From positions 124,001 to 188,000 of the forward strand of contig CAWGYT010000013.1 of assembly GCA_963826795.1 (NCBI GenBank): a stretch of 64,000 bases of DNA. The letters run 5' to 3'. The notes below the pieces were generated by a model. The model did no database searches. It was not told where the DNA came from and worked only from the letters and a program-made list of their open reading frames with translations. Position 1 is the first letter of the stretch. Every line of letters begins with the position of its first letter. Of the stretch, positions 46,151 to 55,963 are shown piece after piece. Both the position numbers and the translations under genes were made by a program. Origin of the DNA: CAWGYT01 sp963826795 (GTDB lineage Bacteria > Planctomycetota > Planctomycetia > Pirellulales > Pirellulaceae).

Positions 46151-48753
46151 GGAATTCCCTCCGCGCGGTCATGCTGGTGGGACTGCTGGTTGCCGTTTGG
46201 GTTGGCCTGCCGTCCGTTCGGCAGCACGTGCGAGAATGGGTCGAATCGCAGCGGCAGCGTCGTAACGTGCAGGACGCAGTTCGCAGCACGGCCTATCCCC
46301 TGTCAGCCCAGCGATGGATCGAGTTTGACATTCCGCCCAACACAACCGATCTGCGCGTGTTGACGAATGCAGCCGTCCTGAATCGCGACCTACCCCCGAG
46401 GACGTTGGAACGACCACGGCAGGGCTGGCGCTACGCGATCGACTACCGATTGTTGACGGATGAGTCGTCCGCGAGCGAAGCCAAGACGTACCACTTGCGG
46501 ACCCGATTGCATGAGATCACCGACCCCCGCTCGGGCGCTCCCTTGGGCGTCACGTGGTTCCAGAATTCCGACCGCCTGCCCGCCCAAACACAGACCGTTC
46601 CTTTGCCGCTGCAGGGTCGGCAGCCACGCCCGACCCGATTGCAGTTGCGGTTGTCGAGTCACGACATCCAGATCGAGGAAGTCGTGGTTCGCGTGTATTC
46701 GAAGTACGAGCGTTCCGATTTCGATCAAGCGTACACCTGGAGTCGCCTGGCACCCGAACGTCGGGCACGTATCGCACGGGCATCGGTCTACCCGCCAGAA
46801 CTGCTGAGTCCGCGCGAACAGCGGAATCTCTTGCGTTGGAACTGGTCCGCGGTGCCGCCTCTGGGACGAGCGGGCACGGACTATCAGCGACGCCAAATCT
46901 ACCAGTACGAGGAATTTCAGACGGATTCGTCTCTGTTTCTGCCTCCCGAAAACGCGTTGACCTGCGAGCCCGGGTGGCCACTCGTCGTCCCCACGCCGCG
47001 CGGACGTGGTGAAGTGCAACTGGAGTTCGTGCCCGACCCCAGGTTGACGCGCCAGGTACCGGTCGAGGTGCGGGTCCGACGATTCCGAACGACGCGGGGC
47101 CAAGTTGCGGAGCAAGTGTACTCCTTTGGCGGTCGAAGCGAGTGGCCGGATCGACTCGTGATCCCAACGGACGGCGAGCTGCTCGAGATCCGTACCAACG
47201 AGTTGCTTTTCGTCTCAGCCGGCTATCGTCCCGAGGCTGCGGCGCCGTCGAACCTGGACGAACTTGAGCCGCTCGTCTCCGCGGTGACTTCCTTTCGAGC
47301 TGACCTGGTCGATGCCGTGTGCGGGCTGCAGTATACGGTCACCCATGAAGATGCCTCCGCCGCCCCTTTTCGCGTGACCCTGCGACGGCTAGTGCCGTGT
47401 GCCGCGTCGCTTCGCGCTGAGGATGTGCCAGGAATCGTTCCTGTTGCGGAAGTCAAGTACGAGTGGCTCGGCCGGGATGGGACACCCGTTCGCGAAGGTC
47501 GTCTGACGACGCAATCGTCGACAACACTTTACGATCGAGCCGTCATCGGCAGCGTCCCGATGGTCACCACGGAGCCGATGACCGTCTACTTCTCACTGCC
47601 GCCGAACGTGGGAAAAATTCGGTTCACGTGTCCTACGGAGGACGTGGCCCTGGTCGCATTCACACGTCCGCCGGGCCTGAAACGCAAATTCCGCATCCCC
47701 GAGGAGAGTGATGACTCGGAGAAACGTGAGGAGCTGGGGCGTTCCTGGTTTTCGCTTCGCTCCGACGACAGCGATGCCCGGATCGCCGAGAATCGCTCCG
47801 CGCGGCTCTCGATTCAGCCGCGCCCTCCCGATACAAACGTCGATCTGCTGGAAGGTCGATACTACTGGGAAGACTTTTCGCCCAATCGTTTTCATTCGGG
47901 ACGCTTCGCGCTGACCCGTCGGGATTCGGATCTTGCGGTTCGAGCCGACGCCGTCGCAGCTCTCTTCAGCCAGCTTCCGACAAATCAAGAGCTTTCGATT
48001 CGCTGGAGGCCGGAGCCAGATCGCCAGACCGTCGAACCCCGCTTGATCTATGCCGCCTCACGAACGATTACGCAGCCGGTCCGCGTGTGGCTCGACGGAC
48101 AGCCGTTTCACGTCTTCACGCCACGATCGCTCCGCGGCGAAGTCACCTTGCCGCAAGCGGTGGCGGACGGCCATGTTCGGACCCTCCGGATCGAATCCCC
48201 CGACGGCCTGCAGGTGTTTCTCAGCCAGATTCAGCTGGAGGATGCGTGGTTGAACGTGAAGCGATTCTTGTACCAAGTAGGCGCCGAGCCGCTGGAGTTT
48301 GAGATAACCAAGCGGACTCCCCAGGCAGAATTCCTGATTCTGCGGATCTTCTCGCAGATCGATGCTCACCCCTTCGGTTCCGATGCCGTCGCGTCCGACG
48401 GAAGCTCCGCCGCCCGGGTTTGCGTCGAGGTCGACGTGGACGGAATCCCGCCGCGAGCGCCCGGCCCCTTGGCGGGATGGACCCTGCGTCGCCGAACGTT
48501 TCAGGTCGTGCCCTCCGATCGAACTCCCGCCGTGCTGCTGGATGGGACCGATCTGGTGGTCGACCAAGGCGAGCGGTGCATTGTGTCGTTAGCCGAGGAC
48601 CTGCCGCCCGGATCGTATCGGATCACCGTGCGGCGTTCCGATGATCTTCCCCTACAAGCCTTCGCCTCTTTGTATCGACTGGCCGACGAAGAAGTCACTC
48701 GCCGCACGGTCGAAACGGACCTGCGCGATTTCTCGGACCGAGGAACGTGGTGA
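46147..48753 (+). CDS. Inner-membrane-anchored beta-rich protein of the CapBC locus
   Basis: 868 residues, start ATG 46147 inside the ATGA overlap with capC. An N-terminal membrane anchor (AVMLVGLLVAVWVGLPSV) is followed by a wholly extracytoplasmic part, rich in beta-strand patterns, with recurring short modules of the type WIEFDIPPNTTDLRVLTNA, MTVYFSLPPNVGKIRFTC and RVWLDGQPFHVFTP. Comparable modules occur in the giant protein at 49912. No catalytic residues or named family are recognised. Its place between the membrane component and the exported enzyme suggests a periplasmic adaptor or polymer-binding scaffold; this is inference from context only. Confidence 0.65.
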   Translation: MRNSLRAVMLVGLLVAVWVGLPSVRQHVREWVESQRQRRNVQDAVRSTAYPLSAQRWIEFDIPPNTTDLRVLTNAAVLNRDLPPRTLERPRQGWRYAIDYRLLTDESSASEAKTYHLRTRLHEITDPRSGAPLGVTWFQNSDRLPAQTQTVPLPLQGRQPRPTRLQLRLSSHDIQIEEVVVRVYSKYERSDFDQAYTWSRLAPERRARIARASVYPPELLSPREQRNLLRWNWSAVPPLGRAGTDYQRRQIYQYEEFQTDSSLFLPPENALTCEPGWPLVVPTPRGRGEVQLEFVPDPRLTRQVPVEVRVRRFRTTRGQVAEQVYSFGGRSEWPDRLVIPTDGELLEIRTNELLFVSAGYRPEAAAPSNLDELEPLVSAVTSFRADLVDAVCGLQYTVTHEDASAAPFRVTLRRLVPCAASLRAEDVPGIVPVAEVKYEWLGRDGTPVREGRLTTQSSTTLYDRAVIGSVPMVTTEPMTVYFSLPPNVGKIRFTCPTEDVALVAFTRPPGLKRKFRIPEESDDSEKREELGRSWFSLRSDDSDARIAENRSARLSIQPRPPDTNVDLLEGRYYWEDFSPNRFHSGRFALTRRDSDLAVRADAVAALFSQLPTNQELSIRWRPEPDRQTVEPRLIYAASRTITQPVRVWLDGQPFHVFTPRSLRGEVTLPQAVADGHVRTLRIESPDGLQVFLSQIQLEDAWLNVKRFLYQVGAEPLEFEITKRTPQAEFLILRIFSQIDAHPFGSDAVASDGSSAARVCVEVDVDGIPPRAPGPLAGWTLRRRTFQVVPSDRTPAVLLDGTDLVVDQGERCIVSLAEDLPPGSYRITVRRSDDLPLQAFASLYRLADEEVTRRTVETDLRDFSDRGTW

Positions 48754-49640
48754 GCCCAATGACCCAACCGCACGTTACGACCGTCCTCGTGGTGGCCATC
48801 CAGTTGGTCGTGGTTCCCGCCAGTTGGGGCCGGACGGGCGCCGAGTTAGAGCGGATGTTGCTGGCCGCCAGCGCGGGTGGAAACTACGCGCCGGCCACGA
48901 CCGCCGAGTTGATTCGCTGTGAACAGTTGTTCTTGCGCACGTTGCGCACGCCTGACGATCCGGTTTTAGCCGAGGAATGGCGCGAATTTGGCTGGCAATT
49001 ACAACGCTTGCAGGACCATCAGCGACGCTTGTGGGTTGTGTCCGAGCTGCCGGCCAATCGCCGCGGTTGGGGTTTCTACGTGATTCAAGAAGGACACCCG
49101 CCCGGCCTTGTCCTGCAGGCCCCTCACAGCTTTGCGGACAAATACACACGCAACGTGGCACTCCGCCTGTTCCAGGACGGAGACTTCGCGGCCGCCGCCT
49201 GGAATACCGTCTCCCGAAAAGTCGTGGACGTGGCCCACACGGACGAGCATCCTTACTCTGCTTTCACCCGCGCACTCGTCATCGCCTATCCGACCGCCTA
49301 CGTGGCGCAAATTCATGGGTTCGCGCAGGAAAAGCGTCAGACGATGACGGCCGCGACGGCCGACTTGATCGTCAGCAACGGCGACCCTTTCCCTGACAAA
49401 TGGGTGCGAAAGACGGTCGTCTTGATGCAGTCCGAATTCGCGCTGGGTCGCGTCCAGCTCTATCCCAGCGAGGTCCAGGAGTTGGGGGCGACGCAAAACG
49501 TCCAGGGCGAGATCCTGCGGCAGTCAGGCAGCGAGCGGTTTATCCATTTCGAGATGAGCCAACCGCTTCGCATGCGGATCGTGGCCGATCCGCGAACCCG
49601 CCAGGCCTTTCTCAAGAATCTTGCCGGTGCGGTCGATTGA
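48747..49640 (+). CDS. Secreted amidohydrolase/peptidase-like protein of the CapBC locus
   Basis: About 297 residues. The start is GTG 48747 or 48750 (GTGA overlap with the preceding stop) or ATG 48759. The N-terminus is a signal peptide (VTTVLVVAIQLVVVPASWG). The core reads GWGFYVIQEG near residue 106, VLQAPHSFADKYTRNVALRL with a His-Asp pair near 127, NTVSRKVVDVAHTDEHPYSA near 155-172 and QIHGFAQEKR. Conserved-looking His, Asp, Asn and His-Gly positions recall metal-dependent amidohydrolases such as the N-formylglutamate amidohydrolase fold. The CapC extension carries two copies of this domain that lack these residues. It could trim or release the polymer. The family is tentative. Confidence 0.6.
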   Translation: MVSPMTQPHVTTVLVVAIQLVVVPASWGRTGAELERMLLAASAGGNYAPATTAELIRCEQLFLRTLRTPDDPVLAEEWREFGWQLQRLQDHQRRLWVVSELPANRRGWGFYVIQEGHPPGLVLQAPHSFADKYTRNVALRLFQDGDFAAAAWNTVSRKVVDVAHTDEHPYSAFTRALVIAYPTAYVAQIHGFAQEKRQTMTAATADLIVSNGDPFPDKWVRKTVVLMQSEFALGRVQLYPSEVQELGATQNVQGEILRQSGSERFIHFEMSQPLRMRIVADPRTRQAFLKNLAGAVD

Positions 49641-49911
49641 ATGGATTATGCCGAATGCTGCTGCCGGTTCCCCATCGGCATGTCATCGGCACTTTGGCGA
49701 AACGCCAGCACCGGGCAATCCCCCTCCCGGCCTCATTCCCTCTCTCCTCTTCAACTCCCCGCAGTTTCTCACGTCCTGATCCATTTCCGCACAATTCCCC
49801 GGCGGCCCGGGGCGAGTACGTGTCCCGTGCGGCTTGGAGCGGCCGGTTGCCTGGCGTGGCAGCGCCGTCGAATCCTGCCTCGTGGAAGTTCTTCCATTTA
49901 ATAAACCCAGC

Positions 49912-52900
49912 ATGCGACAACCTCTGCGAAGCGTCGGGCGACGGACCTCCCGACCGATTCACAACCGATGTGATCGGCCGAAGGTCGCTGCGCGCCGCTG
50001 CTGGGGGTTGTTTGTCCTGCTTGCAGTGCGAGCTATCCTGGTCACGCTGATCGCCCAGGTTCCGGCCCTCGCCCTGGACGTCGACGACAGGTTCGTGACG
50101 TGTGTGGCTCCTGACGGACTGCTGCGATGGGATAACGTCGAGCGGGCGCCATTGTGGCAGTGCGGTGTTCCTCCGCACTACGACCAAGCCGCTCACCTGC
50201 ACGGTTTTCGGCTGCCGCCCGGACGATACGTCCAAATTCACGTTCCCGCCGGCTCGATGCTGCGGGCAAGCGGAGTAGGCAAAGGCTTGACTGCCTCGGA
50301 CATCGAGTTCTGGTTGTCGGACGGCAGCGGGCTATCTCGTCGCTTGCCCGTGCGGGGTCAACGCGGGCGATCATTCCCTGATTGCGGTCGCCGATTTGTC
50401 CGAACCGAGTTTGATCCGAGTCGAACGCCCTGCGTCCTCACCCTGTGCAGCGTGCGTGGCGCTTTTCGTCTCGCGCCGTGAGTTGCCCCAACTGGCGTGC
50501 CCCTATCCGTGTCGACTGACCGCCTGTGGGCCCACGCTGCGGCTGTGCATCGACGGCCAGAGTAAGTTCGAGAAATGTCAACGGCTGGCCGCCGGGGTTT
50601 CGGCGTGCGTGGCGACCGGTCCGTGTGCGCGGCTCCGGATCGAGAGTCGACTGGAATATCCGCTCACCGAAGGTCGCAGTGAACAGGCCTATCAGATTCG
50701 CGTTTGGGCAGATGCCCGTTTGCTGGAGACCCTGGAGGTGGAGACTTCCGCCGAGCGTCATCATCGCGTGTCGGATGGCAACCACCCGTTGAGGGTCAGT
50801 CGCGCTGACGTGTCGTACGTTGACATTCCGGCAAACGTTTCCCAGATCCAGCTCGAAAGCACCGGAGATGTGCTGCTTCGAATCTCGGCGGCGCCGGGGC
50901 GAGGACAGAGTGGAGGCGGGCCGAACGGTGTCTTCTGCCAACTCGATGCCACGGGTCGTCAGTCGATTTGGGAGACCGACCCAGAGTGTTTTTCGTTTGC
51001 GATGCTCAATCCACTCGCCTCGACGGACATCCCATGGAGGATTGCAGTGCGGAGCGCTCGAGATAACCGCTTTGCCGACGGAGGTGTGCTCGCTTGGAAT
51101 CTTCTGCGCGAGTCCGCGACATTGCATCCGGGGTATGACGCGCTGCTTTCCCGCGCGGACCGGATTCGAGAGTCCTACACGTATCAAGACGCGCTGGTCC
51201 CTGAGCACGTCACGGGCGGTTTGCGGCTCGCGCGCGGACGATTTGTCCGCCGGCATTTGCGAGATCCGGGCGTCGAGTTGCGTCCGAAAGTGCTCCTCGA
51301 GTCGTTGCTGGAAGACGCGCTGCAAACCATCTCAGAGGGCGTTTTCGCGGAGCTTCCCGCCGGAGGTGTCGCCACCTATCGTCTGCCCGAAGGCACTCCC
51401 CCGAGTCAATTGCGACTGGCAATCGACCGAGCGGCACTTGGGGGCGACGTCGCGCTCCACGTTCAGTATGACCAGCGACCGCCCGTCTTGCTTCGCTTTG
51501 AATCTTCCCGTCCCGGGGTGGACCGGCTGATCGAGCCGAGCGTGGGCGAGTTGGCTTTGGCGGCCGCCCATCGCGGGTCGGCACGCAGCAGGCTGCGAAA
51601 TCATCCGATCGATTCGAATCGTGAGCCGTACGGCGAATGCCTGAACGACGTGGCAACCGCCACCCTGAACCACGCCGCCGGCGTGAATCAGGTCGTGATT
51701 CGCAATGAGTCAACACAAGATCTACGGCTGGCGGTGCAACACCTTCGAAGTCGCCAGGCGCGGCTCTCCGAACGTCAGTTTCTGTTCTACTTAAGGCAGC
51801 TTCCCAGTGAGACCGTACCGCTGGCGAATTTCATTCGTGAACGGTGACACGACGGTCGATGCTGATGCCTTGGCCAGCCAGGAACTTCGCAATCACTATG
51901 TGCCACTCATGAACTGGCTGAAGTCGCAGCACCGGCAGTTCACGGCGGGAGTCGAGCCAACAACTCCGCTCGAATCGCTCGAATCCGTTGCCACTGACGC
52001 GGAGGTACGGCAGTGGCTGCGGCAAGCGCGGGACTCGGCCGCCCGCGAGGAATGGCTCTCCTCGCTGCCGGCCTGGACACGGCTGATTTGCGACGCCGGA
52101 GGTCCTGTTCGTCGCGAGGCGATCCTGCAACGCGTGCGTTGCTTGCAGCAGCTTGACCAGCCGTATCTGGCAGAATGTGAACTCAGGGGAAGGATGCTTT
52201 ACGATCCTGACCCCGAGGTTCGACGCATGGCACTTGAGGCGTTGACGGAGCTGTTGCGCGATGCGGATGACCAGCCGGCCTTACGGCGATTGCTGGCGGC
52301 CGCCGTGTGGGCTGATCCCTCGGCCGAACGAATCACGGCCTTGGCCGAGGCGCTGGCGGAATGGGGCGAGTGGCAATCTGCGCTGGAGATGAGTCTCGCG
52401 ATTCTGCCCGATCGTCGACCTTGGGAGGCGGTCCTTGCCTCGTCCTTCCAACTGGATTGGTGGCAGTTGTTTGATCACGCGTGCGGCTCAGTCACCGACG
52501 AAGCCGTCCGTGTTCACTGGACGGCGTGGCGAAATGGCCAACCCCCAAACCGTGTTGAGCTAGCGCGGCATTTCGCGTGGGGATCGGAGATCGCCGCGGC
52601 CCTTTCCAGCCCGGACGCACAAGTTCGAATCGATGCAATCCAGGCCTGGGGGCGTTGGGAGGCGACACATCCCGGCTCTCGAATCTGGCGCGCAGCCGAC
52701 GAACTCGTGACTCGCTCCGGTCGCAGCGCGCGGCTGGTCAGCGACGAGAATCATACTGACTGGACGATGTACGTCGTTGCCCCCGACGAACCGACGTGGC
52801 TTTCGGTGCAAGGACCGGCCGAGGTAAGACTGGAAGTTCGGCCTCTGCACGACGGCTCTTCCGATGAGCCTTTAAGTGACTGGCTCCATGTGAAGGGCAG

Positions 52901-55613
52901 CGGTCGAGAATATCTGTTTCCGTTGATCGAGAACAAGCCGTCCGCAAGTCTGACCGTCAATGTGGGTGAATCCAAACGCGTTCCGGGCCGACAACAGGAA
53001 TGCACGTTTCGTGTGGGGCCGGGCTGGCACCGGCTGTGCGTAACGTCCGAGCGGCACTCGATCCTGATTCGCCCCGCCTTGCGGCGGCCGGCGTTTCGTT
53101 TGCCGGTCTTGCCCGAACTGAGTTGCGCCGCGGTCCGGCGCGTGCTCAGCTCAGACGGCTCGGATCCGACGGCGGAAATCGCGACCTCGTCGCTCGCCGC
53201 TTCGTCCGGCATTTCGGAGCAACCGGGCCGGGCGAGCTTCGGTCAGGTCTCTGGTGCGTGTCGTCCTTGTCGTTTCCCGCTGGTGGTGCTGACGGACTGC
53301 GGAGCCTATCAGGAACTGCAAGCCTGCTGCCCGACGCGTTCCTCTTGCGAGCTGGCCATGCCGCCCGAACCTTGGGAAGGGTGGCCGTCCGCCGACGCAC
53401 GCACTGGCGATGCGAACGAGGCGTGGGCCGAACTGCCCGCGCCCAATCAGCCGTATGATGTGGATACGCTAGCGCAGCTGATCGCTCAGCGCCAGTATGC
53501 CCAAATCGCCCGAGGAACTCCAGACGATGTGCGCGATGCGCGCGAATTGTACGCAGCCGCGTTACTCTGGTGGGCCGAAAGCGACGACGCGCAGCGTCCA
53601 GCTTGCCTGGTGCAGCTGATCACTTATGCTCGCCAGTATCCGCAGGAAAGAATGCTCACGGCCATCGTCGAGCGTTTGTCCGAAGAGGGACAATGGGACG
53701 TCTTTCGAGAGGTCGCGGCCAGCGCTGGCATATCCCGTTCGCCGGCGCGGAGTCCACAGCCCCAGTATCAGGCGGTTCAAGTACGATATCAACTGGCACC
53801 CAAGGAGCCGCATGAGATCGGCTCCGCGGATTATATCTTGACCGGCAATCGCGAAATCAATTTACGGGTCGTTGAAGCTCGTGAGCTGAAATTGGAGTTG
53901 GCGTTCTGGCAGCCAAGCGTCGCGTTTCGCCGTGCGCCGCAGCTTGTCGTGGAACTGTTCATGGGTGACCGCCCGCTCCGAGAGATTCCGTTGCCGACCC
54001 TCGACCAGGTCGAACGATTTCAACTTGATCTCGCGCCGGGGTCGCATCAGGTCCGACTGCGGATCAAGCAACCGTATGCGGGGCACGATGTGTTGCTGCA
54101 GCTTCGGGAAATTACGCCGGAGGGACGACGCATTGCCTGGAACGAGTGGGACGATCTCAAGCGTCCCGAGGAGTTCTTTCACGTGGCGACCGCCGAGCAA
54201 CCGGTGAAATTCCGAGTTCAGGGGCCGGCCTGGCTGCAAATCCAGCGATTCAGCGCGACGGGACGACACCAGCGCGAGACGGCCGTGGTCCGCGGCATGC
54301 GCGAATTCGAGCTTGGTGTCGTGGAGGGGCAGCCGCATACGCTTTATCAAATTCGCGAATTCCGTTTTCGCGGAGGCCGACGGGAGCCGCCGATCTGGGC
54401 GGTCGATGCAAGCCAGCCGCCGTCGCAAAGGCGTTGGCTGGATATCGCGGCGGGGCCAAATCCGGTCTCGAGCGAATCGCTGCCGGAGGTTGTCGGGATT
54501 CCCTTTCGACCAGGTCTGCTCGAATCGATGGGACTTAGTTCGGCGGACGAACCGGCCCCGTGGGTGTCGCTCGTCGATCCTTTTCCCTTGGGCGGCCAGG
54601 AGGACGGCACCTGGGGCGTCGGAGGCGGACCGTTTCATCGTCGCGCCCTCGAAGAGGGCCGGTTTGGCTCGGGCAGAGCACCCGACCGATTTATCCAAGC
54701 GGCGCTCAGCTACGAGCAGTACGACGGCTGGGACGATGTCTATCAGCAAACCCGATTGATGATTCGGTTTCGAGATGCCACCGGACCCAGTGCCGGATGG
54801 ACCTACGACAACTGGCAGCCGTTGACGAACTGGATTGACTCTTGCGGCGGGAGTTCCCTGCTGGCGGACCCCGCGGCGTTCGCCCGTCTGGATCGCTGGC
54901 AAGTGCACCACCAAATGTCTGCCTACGTTCAGCGACCGACGGATGCGTTCTCCTTTTATGAAGACCAAACCGAGGGATCGCTGGGATATCGCGGGCAGAT
55001 CTATCGAAGCCTTGACATCACCGAGCGAATCGAACACCTGCCTTCCTTCACCTTCTTGGCGAGATGGCTGAGTTTGGACGAGCCCAGCTATGTCCCCGGC
55101 CAGGTCGACCAGGACATTTTCACACCCTTCAAGAATGACCATCGTGTGGCGATCTACATGTCCGACACCATCGCCTACAACCGGCGCGAAAATCAGCGCT
55201 GGTGGCTGCGGCCGGCACTCTATACGAACGAGGACCTGAACATCTTTCGCCCCGATCACATCAGCCTCCAGGTCGGCGTCTCCTCGCTCTGGCGCAACCT
55301 TGCCTGGGATGTTGCGTATCGCGTCGCACGATACGACGCCGATGCCGATCGTCCTCGAGCCGTCAACCAGCAATTGCTCTATCTGGACGCTACTTTGGAC
55401 CATTGGGAAAATGCAGGCAGCCAATTCGAACTGGACATCCGCTTGATCCACGAACTGGACGATGGCGAGACGAGTGCCTACGTGACATTAACTCGCTACC
55501 TTTCTCGTGGCCGGGGGTATCGGGATCACCATCCGAGTCAGGTGGGTTTTCGCAGACTTCGCGAGCGTCGGAACTTTCCGGATTGGTGGAATGCCGAGCG
55601 TCCGAGTCGGTAG
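49912..55613 (+). CDS. Giant exported protein with helical-repeat middle and beta-barrel-like C-terminus, two frameshifts
   Basis: About 1900 residues. Start ATG 49912 gives an Arg-rich leader and a hydrophobic stretch (CWGLFVLLAVRAILVTLIAQ). Beta-rich modules follow up to about residue 640 (YVDIPANVSQIQLESTGDVL, VATYRLPEGTPPSQLRLAI). A helical-repeat section comes next (REAILQRVRCLQQLDQPYLA, EVRRMALEALTELLRDADDQ). The last 330 residues have alternating aromatic/polar strands with Asp/Asn/Gly turns (ISLQVGVSSLWRNLAWDVAY, ELDIRLIHELDDGETSAYVT), typical of an outer-membrane barrel. Frame changes near 50360 and 51843 are needed. Helical repeats plus a C-terminal barrel recall PgaA/BcsC exopolymer porins. 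No homology to them is claimed. Confidence 0.65.
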
Positions 55614-55647
55614 CTTTTTGCGCAGCAAGAATGAGGGGATTCGTCCG

Positions 55648-55723
55648 CTGGGAAGGGTCAGGTCCCAAGCCGGAACGGCCCTTCGGGTGCTACGCACTTT
55701 TGGGACCTGACCCCTTTTCCCAG
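55648..55723. repeat. Palindromic GGTCAGGTCCC element between porin-like and capB genes
   Basis: Inverted arms CTGGGAA(A)GGGTCAGGTCCCA and TGGGACCTGACCCCTTTTCC enclose CCGGAACGGCCCTTCGGG and GCACTTT, the same layout as the element at 8295. It occupies most of the 350-base gap (55614-55963). Here the flanking genes are co-directional, so it may partly end or attenuate the upstream transcript before capB. Confidence 0.85.
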
Positions 55724-55963
55724 CCGGAGGTTGGCGGCTTGGAGCGATTGTGCCGCCTTTCTTCACGGCCCTCGTCCGGGCCGTTCGGCCTCGCTGAAAT
55801 CGTCGGATTCGACAGAATTCGCGCCCTACAATCTGAAGGCAGCGGTCGCGAAATTTCCACAAGCTGAGTCGCGACAGAAGCATCAGCCGGGATTCGACGA
55901 GCGACCACCGACCGTGGCTGGTCACAGCCGACGAAGTCCACCTGCGGCGGTAAGACAGCGAAC

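Noticed and set aside
42937..48753. A single 1938-residue protein joining CapC and the beta-rich protein
   Set aside because: The stretch translated from 45850 to 46147 in this frame is Arg/Ser-rich nonsense. Another frame gives a natural domain ending at 46150 with an ATGA overlap to the next start. Two genes plus a frame change is the better reading.
53862..55451. 529-residue antisense ORF inside the giant porin-like gene
   Set aside because: High GC leaves the opposite strand open. The composition is Arg-rich with no domain, and the sense frame has the barrel-like pattern.
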